Of a stretch of DNA of 64,000 bases, positions 20,106-32,762 are shown one piece after another. The DNA comes from Rhynchonema sp. JSB1_4 (Eukaryota > Nematoda > Chromadorea > Monhysterida > Xyalidae), in the NCBI GenBank assembly GCA_030248065.1, contig JASAMV010002291.1, forward strand, positions 1 through 64,000, read 5' to 3'. Each line of letters starts with the position of its first letter. Position 1 is the first letter of the stretch. The translations under genes were made by a program, and so were the position numbers. The notes under the pieces were generated by a model. That model saw only the letters and a list, made by a program, of their open reading frames with translations. It had not been told where the DNA came from and searched no databases.

Positions 20106-23100
20106 TTATCGTCTGTTCGATCTGGTGCCGGACGCACTGCTGCGAGTAGAGGTCGATTTCGGCACATCGGTTTCGATTGTGGTCGGACTGAATCGCGGTT
20201 TGAGGATTGTGAATCGACACGACAGACGTTGATCGACGTGCAGCACCGCCGCAGAGTTCAGGAATTGGCCTGCGCCAAGGGGATGTGTTGTGATGGTAGG
20301 TGTCGATGGATCGCATTGACAAGGTGTCAAACTTGGTGATCGGCTCACTTCGGTTATGTTTGGTCACGTGACATTTCGTGGTGCAGGATACGTTCGTCAT
20401 AAGATCTAATATCGATGACAACAACTTGACCAGCGCAAGCATTCTAACCTGTCTGGAGACAACTTTTACGCTGGTCAAAATTAGGGGGCATCAGTAAAAA
20501 TCGGAACGTCGTTTGGACAAAAAGTGACGCGTGACTCAAAACAATAGCGTACTGCACAGATGCGAAACTGGTAAACTTGTGCCTTATCTGTCACTGACCA
20601 CAATAGTGGGGCGCCGAGAAGATTGTGACCAATTGGCGATTGGCGAAGAACTCGTAGCCGTCTTGCACCACCTGTGTGTTTGTAGGTGTGAAACATCATC
20701 ATTTGGAATGTCCATTAGCCCACCATAGGTACGGTATGATTACCTGATGCGCCCTGACCACCAAATCGACGTCGAATTTGTTGCAGAATGTTCGTACCAC
20801 GTCCGCACCGAACACGGCACTGGTGCCACGTGGCGAATGACCGTAGCCGTTGATTGTTGGGTCCGGGTCCGCCCAGAGAAGGTCGGTGAACACGCCTGAA
20901 TTAGCAAGGGACTGGCTGCATTGGACAACCCTGTACCGAACCACTCTGTTTCTGAACCTTCATCTGGAACATCAGATGGTCGTTGAATATCATCCAATTG
21001 TGTCCAACTCTTCAGGTATTTTGACAGTCCGCCGTGCATGCAGAAGATGCGATGCGACACACGCGCGCACACCGGCATCGCGTTGAATACCGTCTGCACA
21101 TTAGGATTACGGTATTGGTCGCACAATGACCAAATCAAAATTCGTCGGAATAATCCCGGATTTCCAGATTCAGCCACTTTAACTACTGTGCTAGGCTAGT
21201 CACGTGACCGTCTGGGCACTCTCACTGACGATGTCATCGTACACCGCCCGTCTGCGAAAGGTCGAAACGGGCAACCGAAAAGCACATTGCATTACAATTC
21301 ATATTGGGTTTCGGTATATGGTGGGCCATGGTGGGTGCTGGGTTACTGTAACCGACCTGGAACAATCGCCACATGGCCGGGCTGAATCGTCGTTTGCATT
21401 CATCGTAGAAGCCGTAGACTCGATTGATCGACGCAGATTCGTGATTGCCCCTGATTTGTCAAGGTCAAGTCTCAGTCTCAATCCTCAATTGATGGGTTGA
21501 ATGCCCACCTGAGCACATGCACGTCGTTTGGATATTTGAGTTTGAGTGCACAAAGCCACACGAACACTTCAATAGAGTGTGGGCCGCGATCGACGTAGTC
21601 GCCCAGGAACAGGTATTGGCGGCGGAATACACCCGGCATGCCGCACTGCAGCAAACAACAGGGGATGGGATAATGGTTGGGTAGGGGTTGGTTATAGAGA
21701 ATGTCAGTGAAGCTCTCTGCGCAGAGGGAAGCCCTGTTTATATTCAGGTCTCATATTTTTTAGCGTTGTGTCGCGGACAAATCTGATGAGATGTTTGGTT
21801 GAGACAGTATGTTTAGCCTGAGTCTAAGCATAATGTGCTTGTCCCCGATCTTCCGGTGACCTCCTAATTAGCAGTGAACATATTCGCCTTAGTGACCGAA
21901 AATGACAGGGCCCGACCATATCACTGTAAAGAGGGTCGACTGTATGCACCTAAACGTACGATTTTGAACATGTGCATCATGTCGTCGAATTGCCCGTGCA
22001 AATCGCCCACAATCGTGACGGGCGCCTCGATATCAAGGCAGGGCGGTTCGGACATGAATTGGTCGCGAACGCGCAGGCAAATTTCGGTCAATTCCTAGGT
22101 GTATGTGCAGGGATGAGTGATGTTTCACAATAATGCAACAAACATAACATATCACATCGTATATATAATCGCACTGACATGCTAAATATTGAATCTGTGT
22201 TTTACCACTATTTTAATGCCAAATTTTCCGTCAACTTCAAATTGCCACTCTTGTGAATATTCTTTTCTTACGAGCAGTATGCTCATTGAGTCACGTGATC
22301 TCAGGTTTGTAGGTGGGTGGAGTCTGTTGCAGGAGAGTCACACTTTGCAGTGACGGAAGTTGATAAGGCCCCGATCTTGTAAATTTAAAGACAGTAGACT
22401 GCATGTATAAACAACTTATACCGGTTCATCGATACGCACGGGCACACATTCCGGTTTGAGTGGTCCAATGGCCTGGTCACATAAGCCTTGGAATCGGCTC
22501 AGCAGATCTTCTAGATCCAGTCGTCGTGCTGCAATATTATGTCCAATGGTGGTAACCCCCAAGTCTGAAACATCAGACAACGAATGCCAACCACAGTTCG
22601 CCCGACCCTCGCTGCAATGACATGATCGCAAACCGGGTTTTGGTCACTGTCAGGACTATCCAAAGAACAAAATTGAGGATTGAGATGCCGTTGTTTGCAT
22701 GTTGGGAAAAGCTGGTCCAGTTGCCTTGACAGAGAGAAAACGCGAATTTTCGATTTCGCGATAGGAGGCACGGGTTGGCTCTAGGTTTGGCCTAAAGCCT
22801 AAGCCTAGTAAGCCTAAGCCTAAGCCAAAGCCCAGCCAAGCAAAAAAGGAAATGGCACTACCTTTCCCAAACCCCTGTATTCAACACCGATTCCTGATCA
22901 CGTCACTACAAAACGAGCGTCAAGTGTTCGCGCTCTGTTGTAACCCAAGTGAAACATCAGCCAGCCACCACCAACCAGTGCGACATCTGTCCATCAATGC
23001 ATCGTCCATTTGTTTCGCCGATCGTCGTTCCCGCCTGCCCTGTTTGACCGGTGGCTGTTTGGTGGCTGCCTGCGTCTTGTTGGGTTTGTGATGGAAAAGT

Positions 23101-23108
23101 GAGGTCAT
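20106..23108 (-). CDS. PP1-type Ser/Thr protein phosphatase catalytic subunit, divergent (9 exons)
   Basis: Metal-dependent PPP-family protein phosphatase. Exons: 23108-22976, 22564-22422, 22094-21960, 21645-21509, 21450-21357, 21093-20958, 20895-20744, 20671-20599, 20269-20106; all phases agree, 388 residues, stop TAA. The catalytic signatures are intact: GDLHGQ, GDYVDRG, RGNHES, CMHGG and [11 protein letters not shown]. The late SAPHYCG and CRFTILKP match the PP1 C-terminal core rather than PP2A or PP2B. Exon 1 adds about 45 basic, Lys/Arg/Gln-rich residues before the usual PP1 start, so this is longer than the roughly 330-residue family norm. Divergences from ordinary PP1 include HYCGQF for NYCGEF and a shortened stretch between GDLHGQ and the GDYVDRG strand. 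The tail is Ser/Thr/Arg-rich. I read it as an active but lineage-specific PP1 paralogue; substrate unknown. Confidence 0.9.
22704..22868. mobile_element. MITE carrying a (TAAGCC)n telomere-like tract (copy 2)
   Basis: In intron 1 of the PP1-like gene. Starts GGGAAAAGCTGGTCCAGTT and contains the same GCGAATTTTCGATTTCGCG body followed by TAAGCC repeats as 17950-18140. Ends near CTACCTTTCCC. Confidence 0.65.
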
Positions 23109-23252
23109 GATGAATTGAGCCAGTTTTGCTATTGGGTAATGTTGATCAGTCAGCGTTGATGTTGTAATTAAAGGAATCGGTAGAATGAAATGGAATTGAA
23201 TGAAACAGATCAGATGACTGCAGCTCAGCGGCGTTCACGCACCCCCGATTTA

Positions 23253-23705
23253 TACTGTCATAAAGAACCGTTTTTTATTTTTCGTGGAAAAAAACGGTTT
23301 TTTTCCGAAAAAAAACCGTTTTTTTTCCAAACACTTTTCCAGTACTTAAGAACGTAATTTCGAAAAATGTAACAATTTTAGTGCAAAATTTGTTCGAAGT
23401 GACGAGAATGCTCTTGAAGAGTGTTGAAGTCAGTCGAAAACACTTGGTTTACACGCTTTTTGGCCCATTTTGGGCCGGTTAATTTTCGTGCTCGAGCCAA
23501 TTTTTCACTGAAATTGAAAAACTCATCAGTTTTGCATTACAATTTTTTGGCAAAATTGGAATAAAGTACCGATATTTTTCCGATCAAAAACCGAAAAGGT
23601 ACCCACGGAAAAATAAATGGAAAAGTATTCGGGTCTCGGAAAAAAAACGGTTTTTTTCGGTTTTTTTTTTCCGAAAAAAAACCGGTTTTTTTCCGCCTGC
23701 CAGTA
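23253..23705. mobile_element. poly-T/CCG foldback element, TA-flanked (copy 2)
   Basis: Ends TACTGTCA and a CCAGTA right end, flanked by TA. Arms are AAAAAACCGTTTTTTTCC blocks, with CAGTACTTAAG next to the left arm. The centre is unique AT-rich sequence. Same family as 54194-54595. Confidence 0.65.
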
Positions 23706-24504
23706 TACCCCGATTACGTCATGACATGTGACAATAATTGACTCGCAGTGTTATTTCACAATTGGTCAGCATGTGCGCAGGAGTCCCGTGACGTTTTAAT
23801 GGCAAATTTCGAACAGGTTCGAATTAGATCATGCTTATTTGAGTAGTCTATCAGTAGAGTGCCAAAACACCATTTGCGAATATTTGATCAAGACAACGAC
23901 TTAATTTCGTCTTCTTCGACGCGCCGACGGCAATCAAATCTGAGTGCCTTATAGTACATCCTTGTTGGGCACAATCAACACAGCAGCCACTTTGACGCAA
24001 TGCCCGAACGCTCACCAGTACATCACGTTCATGGCTGTGTGACCGACACTGTTTTTGTCACCAGCTGCAATCTGCTGATGTTTCAGAAAACATCTGCATG
24101 CGTTCACATGTCGGCTTATATCCATGACATGAATTACCCATGAACTCAGACGCAATTCAATTTGAAAACAGTTGATCGTGGTCCACTACTGTGACTCCAG
24201 CTTGAATTTGGACGCAATCACAACAACACCGGCAAGCCAAAGTCATTTATTTTGGTTCGTAAGCTGGCCATGCAGATATTATAGCGCTAAAGGTTGACTA
24301 AGCACTTCGACCAGCGCAAAAGGTTGTTCGCTGTCCAGGTTTCGGGTGAAAAAAACACCGAAACCCGAACTGATCATCGAATGTTGGACCAACTATAAAT
24401 TGTGCACGTCAGCTACAAGTAGCAAGACGGAAACATTTTCGATTATCATCTTTGTTTCGGGCCTCGGTTTTTTTCAAAACCCGAAACATGGAAGAAAAAA
24501 TCAT

Positions 24505-24750
24505 GTTTCGAAGTCGAGGCAGGCAACAAGCTCAATACACAGTCAGCAACCAGCGCAAAACAGCTTGTGCGCTGAAGCGTTCGAAAACGCTCACGAGCCA
24601 GGTGGAAATTACTGGTGCGCCACAAACTTAGCATTGTATGGTAAATTTCTAATTTCGTTGCCTCATGCATTTTTACAGACGCAAGGAAACTCCCGTTCGA
24701 AGTCGAGGCAGGCAACAAGCTCAATACACAGTCAGCAAGCCACGCAGCTC
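24505..24750. mobile_element. GTCGAGGCAGGCAACAAGC repeat, rearranged copy
   Basis: Shares TCGTTGCCTCATGCATTTTT and GTCGAGGCAGGCAACAAGC with the foldback element at 37353-37619, but the arms lie in direct orientation here, so this copy is rearranged or truncated. Confidence 0.5.
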
Positions 24751-25072
24751 ACAAATATTAAGTTACAGCAGGCCAGTATCCATTTATTTTACACCGTTTC
24801 AAACTGAATGGGCAATGGTTTTGTACAAGGACGACTGTGAAACATCGATCAGCCAACAACAATATGAAAGCCAAAATCATTGATTATGAACAACAGACAA
24901 TAAAATTGCCTTTATCGATCATAAAATACAATAATATTATATTGATACCTCGAGATGATGCAACAGAATGGGCTCCACAAAAGTTTACGTCCAAACTAGA
25001 TGTGTACAAGTGGGCCACAATTATGACAGAATAAGCAAAATATTACAGCTTGCGCAACAACAAATTTCAGAC

Positions 25073-28000
25073 TCAGAATACAAACTCATTCAAATCAACA
25101 CGAAACAGAATGTGATCTTTTGATGATCGCGCGACACGGGCGCACACCTGACCACCAGCTGTCATCCACTCCTGCACTACCGGCGCACAATCTCGGTCCG
25201 ATTCTTCATTCCATTTCACGCTCGGGTCTTGGAAATCGGGGAACAGCCTGAAATTGTGTGACGTGTGTGTGTTGCTTGTGCCTGATCTGGCAAGCGCACG
25301 CATGTGTCAGCGGTTTGTGCCTAACACAACGGCGAGCATGAAGCGATAACAACCAGCTGCGGCCCAGAGAACCACTATGTATTGGTCGCACAATGACGAT
25401 ACAAGAATTCATCAAATCAATCCTGATTTTCACTTTCAGTCACTTTTAACCACTCATAACTTGTGATTCTCACACAAAGTATTTTCAGCTGAAAATGATC
25501 TATCCGAGCATCCATGTTGCTGCGGGCCTGGAACATTTTGGTGACTGCTTGGTTTGTGTGCGATTGCGCAACGCAACGTCACTGCCCCGTCACTTTCCCG
25601 CTTTACGCTTCAGAAAAAACATTTGACCAATCCTTATAAAGTCATTGTGCGACCAATATAAGAGGCAAATAGTAACGTGGAGTGGCTTAGGTAGCGCAGT
25701 CGATGGAGCCTCTGGCTTCGAAGTTGAGAGGTCGCAAGTTCGAGTCCTGCCGGTGCCCCATCTTACGCCACGGAGTGTGATTTGCCTTGTCTACAGATGC
25801 CCTTGTCGGAATTAAACTTGGTGAAAGGATTGGTTGTCTTGCCATGGTCACCTAACTGTTCTCAATTGAATATAAGCGATCTGTGGTATTCAGCACCTGC
25901 GCTAGAGTAACAGCTATTTGCTGGCCAGTAAACAACTTTAAGCTGAGTGTATGGAGTAGCATTGACAAGTCTGTTGATTGTCTTCAGACAAAAAGTCTCA
26001 ATGTTGCAAGCGTGGAGCACATTACTATCATACAAACCAGTCATTTCTGTCGAATCTGTCCTGATGTCGTTGTTGATACAAGCATTTGAGCGCGGCGTAC
26101 TTCTGTTCTCCGGGCACAACACTGAACACCAGCCATCGACCATGATGACCCAACAGACAAGGGGGCCAATGCGCATCTTCATTCATCAACGGACGCGGCA
26201 CGGTGGCATGTTCCATCACAATGAAGTCGAATTTGACCAACTGAAACACGGTTGTCCCTGTTTGATATAAGTGACACCAATTACATCTAGTGAATAAACG
26301 TGAACGTCATTTTCATCCCAGTCTCTCATTCTTATCACAATTCTCACATCGCCATGAAAAGTTCAAGTCTGCCGTGGCCATGAAAAAATCATTTCACAAA
26401 ACAGGTGTGATTCCCCTTTGCTCCAAAATTTACAGTTTCACCTTTTTGCACAACAGTTCATCATCAGCATTGGTCACATATTTGAATCGCATGATGGCAA
26501 TTGCAAATCGCGCGTTGTCTTTCTGGTGCAATACGGTAGCCAGCACTCGACCATCTTGCCACCACACCTGTGCATGTGAATTTGAATGGCCGTGGCCAGC
26601 GAGTGACAAAGCTGGGGGGATCGCATAGATTCAGTCTTGCAGCTGCGTGACTATTCTGTGTTGAAGACATTTTGAAATTGTCTGCAGCCACTAATTTCGA
26701 TCAGCGTAAATATTGTTCCCAGCCACGATAACAACATTTGACAACGACATCGGAACTTTTAACAGCATCGGATATGAAAACATTAGAAAATGCTCGAAAT
26801 ATAATCAATCTGAGGCAGATCCAACCACAATGTTTGCTTCGTTCCGTACTTTAATCTACTTGGTGAAACAAAAGCAAGAGACCACACCCAACCAACCCAA
26901 GCATCAGTATTCGGAATCAATCTGGGTTTCTGGCCACGTTTGACTTGCACATAGTCCTGCCTTCGCGAGTACGCCCATTGTTTGCCCGGCCAGACACACC
27001 CATTCTGTGAAACATCAACAGCACGCAGCTCGAGTGGTCGCATGTTCGTCGGCTCGCATCGTCCGATCAGGCGCCTGGCAGCCGATTTGGACATTTGGCT
27101 GAATCTCTTGCCGACAAACTCGAAGCGGTCGCGCCACACTGTCGGTAATGCAACCATGTACAGACCTGTGTACGTGTGTGCATGAAACATCAATGTGCAC
27201 ACCTTACTATAACTATTATAATAATATGACTTTTTGTATCAACGATATCATACTATTTCTAGGTTTACTGTGATGACATGAAAATCGAACAACGATGAAC
27301 GGCGGCCTTCACTCCATGGAGGGTAAGTGCCCCATAACGCACAGCATAGCAGCTGTTCCCAGACGGCCATTGCACTTTTCGCTGCTCAAAATTAATACTT
27401 GATTCAAAATTAGACGTGTGAACAAGACAAGAACGATGACATTTGACCTCCAACATTGACTCATTGTATTATGACAACAATAAACCTAAAGTCATAACCA
27501 ACTAGACCGCCGGCAGTGACAGACAGCACAACATGAAACACCACCGACCGAATTTGCCGTGTTGAGATTCATCAAGCGCAATCAAGATGGTCGCCTCACA
27601 AGCGTCAACTGACTTTGGCACGCACAGAATGGCAGCGATCTGCGCGCGTGCATTCAAATCACATCGATACATCATGTCCATTGAACTGTGCATAAAGTCG
27701 CCTGTGTGGATTGACCGGTTGGTTGGTTGCATGTACTGTCGGCGATATACCTAGTCCATTGTGCCATACATAATCTACAATCCACGACGTGTTTCAGTAG
27801 GGAACTTTTATTGCACAGGGAGTTGAAAAATTAGTGGCCGCTTTCAGGACCAAACTGCTCGTGAAAAGAGTCATCATAACGAGGTTATTGCATTTAGAAC
27901 AACGCTACGAGAGGTACAGCAATGTACGTTTTATTTTGGTTGCCCGTTATGCATGCGTGACCTCAAAGTCCGATTGGAGGTGCTCAATCCGGTATTCATG

Positions 28001-30157
28001 TAAACAGATACCAACCAGTGTCGTAGCCAATTTTCGCGTCCCGAATCGATTCCGTTTTTGAGTACGGCCCCAGATTGTCCGGCTGCGTCATCGGCCACAA
28101 GAAACATGGCAGAATCGTGATGAAATCGGCCGATCGTTTTTTGATTGGCGATCGATAATCACGCTCCGTGCGCATACCGGTGAGGTGAGAGTTGGTGCTG
28201 AAATGAAATGTTTGACAATTGAAGCTGCCGCTCATAAAACACTGAAACATCTGTGAGCCGAGTCCTCACACGCAAAATATTTAATTAGGTAGCAAAGGAC
28301 CCTTGCTTTGGTTTGTTTACCCTTTCTATCGACGATACCTTGCAGATTTACTCACACCACAGATTTTGATAAGCGTGAAAGTGTCTTCCAAAAGCCATGG
28401 CAAACAACTTCCATGAAGGTTGGCATCAGATCTCCAACCGTCGTGAATGCAAGAAAGTCACGTGACCAAGGTTTGGTCCAATCCCCAAGTTTGATACCGT
28501 CACCGAGATTTAAATCCACCGCGTTCACAAACGAACGAACGAAAGAATGAAACATCAGCAAGCTAGCTTTCACTGCGCACTTTTGTCTATCATGATTGAT
28601 TCGTTCCTCAATGACGAACAACGTCTGCGAACACTCATCAATGATCAAATGATTGTCCCGGCCCTGCTTGGTGCACTGGTCGCAAGCCACCGGCACCTGA
28701 CCTTCGATCTCGTTGAAGTAGCCGATTTTGTATTCGCCCATAATTTGTGCGAAAGGGCTCGTGTCGAAACTCTCCTGAAAGATTGGCGCAGGTGATCGTT
28801 GCGATCCGGTCCGATTGCCTTGGCCTAGTGACTTTTTACATTGAGAGCAATTCTGATATCAATATTCTCTGACTGAGCCACCAATTTTGAAAAATGATTT
28901 AGTTGTTGTTTATTATGGTTGTCTGGGAACAACATTTATGTTGGGTCGTGACAAGAAAATCATGTGACCAAGATAAGCAAGACCGATCCGATCGGTCAGT
29001 TTGGTACCGGTTGGGGGCTTTTACAATTAATTCTGTCTCACGCAATCACTATCAATGATCTTTATCATTGACCTGATCACCTTTATCATTTTTGCCCGTT
29101 CAATCGCAGCCGGACATTTGCGATAGTAGGTGGTCAAGTGCAGGCGGTTGGGCTGAAATTGGCATGTATATGGCAGCTGTGTGGAGTGATCACCAAATCC
29201 CGCATCAAATTTGGTGGTCGAATTGGTTTTGTCTGAAAATCTTACTGCCCTTCGACCAGCGTAAACAGTTCAAAAACAATTTTTAAGATGGTCCAAATCG
29301 GTGATCATTTTATATGAAAAAAGTCGCAGAGCAAGCCGACATCGATCCGATCATCAGAAGATGATCACAAGTCAGAATCACGCACAAATAATGCTGATTG
29401 ACGGGATATTATACAAAACTCATGTCAAATAAAGCCACGGCTTACCGGTTTAGTGCCGACATGTTGGTAATAGATCGATGCGCGATATTTGAGACAGTGC
29501 TTGCCGCGTCTGATCTGCCATTCATAGACCGGTCGGGTGTACGGCTGGTAACCCAGAACCGGATCAATCAGGTCCCGATCGGGTGTGCTCTCATTTGACA
29601 TGGTGTAATTGCCCAATCCCTCGGCATCGATGTCAACCTCGACCCAACAACCGTACTCTTCCCATTCGGAATCTGCAAATTGTGATAAAGAAATAAATAA
29701 ACGAACGTATAATCGTATCGAAAACACCCTAGAATTTTCATATTTCGCACCTAAAATTTTCGTAAAATCTGTCAATTCGCACCTAAGGTTCTGATCTGAA
29801 AGATTGTCCGCTGAACATGGAACGGTAAATTTTCTGGTCGGTATGTACGTCGCTCGACCGACGGACGTCAAAGTACATTCAGCAACTTTTACGTTGGTCA
29901 ACAAATCGCTTGCCTGGACACCAGACAAAAAACTGCATTTATATTTTGATTGGACACCACGAGCGGGCTGACGTGCTTTTGCGAAGTCCATAATACGCGC
30001 AAGAAACTTTGTAGTTTGTAGCTGGAGCTTGTGGTCGACGACATGATGACAACCACAACAGTGAACGACCATTACCTGGCTCCCAATCGGGTCCCAGAAG
30101 TTCAGTCAGTTCGCAAGTGGCCCCAGATGGTGTCGATTCGGTTGTAATGTTGTCCAT
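25073..30157 (-). CDS. unrecognised protein, tandem paralogue C (10 exons, 560 aa)
   Basis: I do not recognise this family. Exons: 30157-30076, 29672-29446, 29152-29081, 28774-28581, 28197-28016, 27701-27549, 27165-26897, 26567-26442, 26240-26038, 25247-25073; intron phases 1,0,0,2,1,1,0,0,2, 560 residues, stop TGA. The start is the ATG 15 nt after a splice acceptor (CATTACAG at 30173-30180). No signal peptide or membrane segment is evident. Landmarks shared with A and B: LGYQPYTRPVYEWQIRR (exon 2); CDQC and FVIEERI (exon 4); a basic RSPIKKR (exon 5); MMYRCDLN (exon 6); GLYMVALP to PNTDAW (exon 7); VWWQDGRVLATVLHQK (exon 8); WPPCLLGHHGRWLVFS (exon 9); VVQEWMTAGG (exon 10). C is the most diverged copy. 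Function unknown; a soluble, probably intracellular protein is inference. Confidence 0.82.
25382..25656. mobile_element. mariner-like MITE, TIR TTGGTCGCACAATGAC (copy 2)
   Basis: In intron 9 of paralogue C, opposite orientation to the copy at 1990-2269. Exact 16-bp termini flanked by TA. Same internal CAGCTGAAAATG and TTGCGCAACGCAACGTCA landmarks. Confidence 0.82.
25682..25760 (+). repeat. tRNA-like sequence, possibly a SINE head
   Basis: Box A-like TAGCGCAGTCGATGG and box B-like AGTTCGAGTCC are about 40 nt apart. The putative anticodon stem CCTCT/AGAGG encloses an overlong loop, the T stem has a mismatch and the acceptor ends do not pair. It is therefore a decayed tRNA or tRNA-derived SINE rather than a working tRNA. 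No second copy was found here. Confidence 0.45.
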
Positions 30158-30172
30158 GTTGAAATGGTCGGA
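30158..30172 (-). other. 15-nt leader after splice acceptor, paralogue C
   Basis: CATTACAG lies immediately upstream, leaving only 15 nt before the ATG. Consistent with a spliced-leader acceptor or a 5'UTR intron; the two cannot be told apart from sequence. Confidence 0.45.
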
Positions 30173-30712
30173 CTGTAATGAATGCTGAATTTATCACACA
30201 CGTGAAAAACAGCAACAGCAATGTCATGATTGCGGTAGGGGCGTGGTGTGGACGCCTCTTTGAACTTGCACAACTATGGACAACACAACAATCGTGGAAC
30301 GCAAAACTGTTTCCAGATAATTTTACGCAGATATGGAAACACACACAAGATTATCACACAGCTCACAATAAATGACCGAATCTGTAAACATGAATAACTG
30401 ATGTGCAGATAAGATAAGCCCCAAATAATGTGCATTTACATAAATAAATCGGCAGAATCAATGGACAATGAAACACCACAGATGTGTGCACTAGCAGTCA
30501 CAAAAATAAACAAATCAAACTCACACAAATACACAATGACAGTTGACAGATAAGAAAACCCGTAATGCCGTAGAAAAATGAAATGCATCCGCTCGAGCAA
30601 AAGGCCCATAGCACACGTACCTATCAAATATCATTTGAGAAAGAATCACACGATAAAACGCCAGCTGAACAATATGGCGGTGAATGCACACAAAAATGCA
30701 GAAATGCTGCTC

Positions 30713-31670
30713 TCAAGCTCCAGCGGCATTGGCGGGGACGGGCATCAGTTGCTTGAGCTCCAGAATGATCTCTTCCAGTAACGCTCTGGCCTCCATCATC
30801 TGGTCCAGCAACGACTGCAGGCTGGGCTAAACAGAAAAAATGCTAGAGGAGACTGTGTATCAACATTGATGCAGAACATGACTTATTCTAATGCAGCCTA
30901 CGCATGTTTCGCGCTAACGCAGCAAAGCGTCCGTCGTCGTCAATGCAGATAGTCGCGCTATCCAAATGTGCTGTCAAAAATTGCAGATAGCCAAGGCAGA
31001 TTCGATCCTATCCTATCACCAAGTTTGATATCATCGATAAGACTTGGTAATCGGATCGGTACCGTCTTGGCCAAATTTAATGGTTGACCCTGGCGACCCG
31101 TGAAGCCTTTCATCCACAACGTCCGCAAAACAAATTGCACGCTGGTCGAAGTCAGTGTCATGTCAAACGGCAAGGATCAAGTTACTGTAGGTGCAATCAC
31201 CAGGCTTAGTTATTGTACTCTACGCATCCACGTGCAGTCAAAGAGCAGCCTCAAATGAGCAGGGTTGCATACAGGATTATAACACAGTTGCATAAACATT
31301 GGGTTAACACGACATATGCTCATGTATGTACGTAGACTACATTAGAAAAAGCCGAATGCCGTTTCTCATAGTGTACCTTGTGACGTTCGCAGTGGCTGAC
31401 GTTGATCATCAGAGCCAGCTTTACGATAATCACGGTCATGACGCCGGCGACTTCTTCTGTGGCGGAATTTATAAGTTTTTTTATACAGTGCACTTGGGTG
31501 CGTTGATGACTCGCAGCATTGAGTGCGTTGACCACATAAAAATATGCCAACATCTTGGCACAAAAAACACCAACCGAAAGATAATAGTGCCTCTTTGATA
31601 TAGTTCACCAGCGACTGGACATCCATACCGTGGCAGTTTTCCGCAAATTGGTCAAGGAAAAACGTGTGTC
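30713..31670 (-). CDS. possible small gene fragment with leucine-rich helical C-terminus
   Basis: Two plausible exons lie between paralogues B and C and resemble neither. The upstream block, 31670-31575, follows a good acceptor (CTTCTGCAG) and reads HTFFLDQFAENCHGMDVQSL, then VNYIKEALLS, ending at GTTGGT. The downstream block, 30826-30713, follows TGTTTAG and reads PSLQSLLDQMMEARALLEE, then IILELKQLMPVPANAAGA and a stop. Both look like amphipathic alpha-helix, and the second could form a coiled coil. Phases do not join directly, so at least one exon is missing or one boundary is wrong. No start was found. I do not recognise the protein; it could be a small complex subunit, or chance. Confidence 0.4.
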
Positions 31671-32762
31671 CTGCAGAAGCTCAAGTTCCAAGCCAATTGA
31701 GAGAAAGTATTTTATGGCGGCTGTAGCGGGTTCACAAGCGTGGCTGAAACAATATTTTTGCGCAAGTTTCCAAAAAACAGGCGCATGCACAAAACTTGAT
31801 TTGAGAACGAAACTGCACACAAAATGCGAGTGTTGCAGTGGTCAAAATATGAGCCACACGCAGCAGCGGCACAAACACAACCAAGCACCACGTGATATTA
31901 GTATAATTTCATCGACGACAACAGTCAGGCACATGAAAAACCAACAAAAACAATTTTTAGAGAACAAAATAAGACCGAAAGAATGTTCAAACAAAACAGA
32001 ATGACACACATACACAAACGTGACGTACAGTAGACAACAAAACACTAATTATAATACCGAAAAATAAATCTGACAGCAACAACACTACTGAAACAAACTG
32101 GTTGACAACGCTTATCCCTGGACCATAGAAGCACAACTGATTATTTCCAAATTCCCTACGCCAACAAAATAAACACAGTTCGAGAGCGAGAATCACAAAC
32201 TAAAAGTCATCATAAAATTAATCATACAATTGCAATGCTGATCATATTAAAATTACAGCTCATCGACTACATGACTGAAGGGACACACAGAGAGAAACGT
32301 AACACGATTAGATGTATCCTACCAATTATGGACATGGCTCAAAAGTGCATTGCACCAAACGACTGATTCAAACAACATATACAAAAAAGAACAGACAATA
32401 ACTTCGAGGGAGGCAACCAAACACAGTTAAGCCTCCACACGGTTAACAGGACGGGACTCCACCATTTTGTGACCACCGGAAGTCTACATTAACAAAAATT
32501 GCATTACACCAACAAAGAGTAGAAGCACAAAGACTAATTCAAACAATAATTCAAACAGCCAAAGCAAAAAGAGAACAAACAATCTCTTCGGCGCCATCCA
32601 TAAATCTACAGTCCGTTTCACAAAAATGCCCCGACATATCATTCCACATTAACAAAAACAATATTTCACAACTGAAGAAAACTAGAACAACTAAATAAAA
32701 CAATAAAAGCAAAAAAGAGCACAAAGCATAATATTGACGCATTCCAACAATCGCAGTCTGAT
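31671..32762. other. intergenic, AC-rich, no gene seen
   Basis: About 1.1 kb downstream of paralogue B, rich in CAACAA and ACACA. Frames are broken by stops. No structural RNA or repeat was recognised. Confidence 0.4.

Larger units (their letters stand above)
23109..25072. other. intergenic: PP1-like gene to paralogue C
   Basis: 1.96 kb with no convincing exon. It holds the poly-T/CCG element (23253-23705) and a long-TIR element (24505-24750). The rest is unremarkable AT-rich sequence. Confidence 0.5.
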
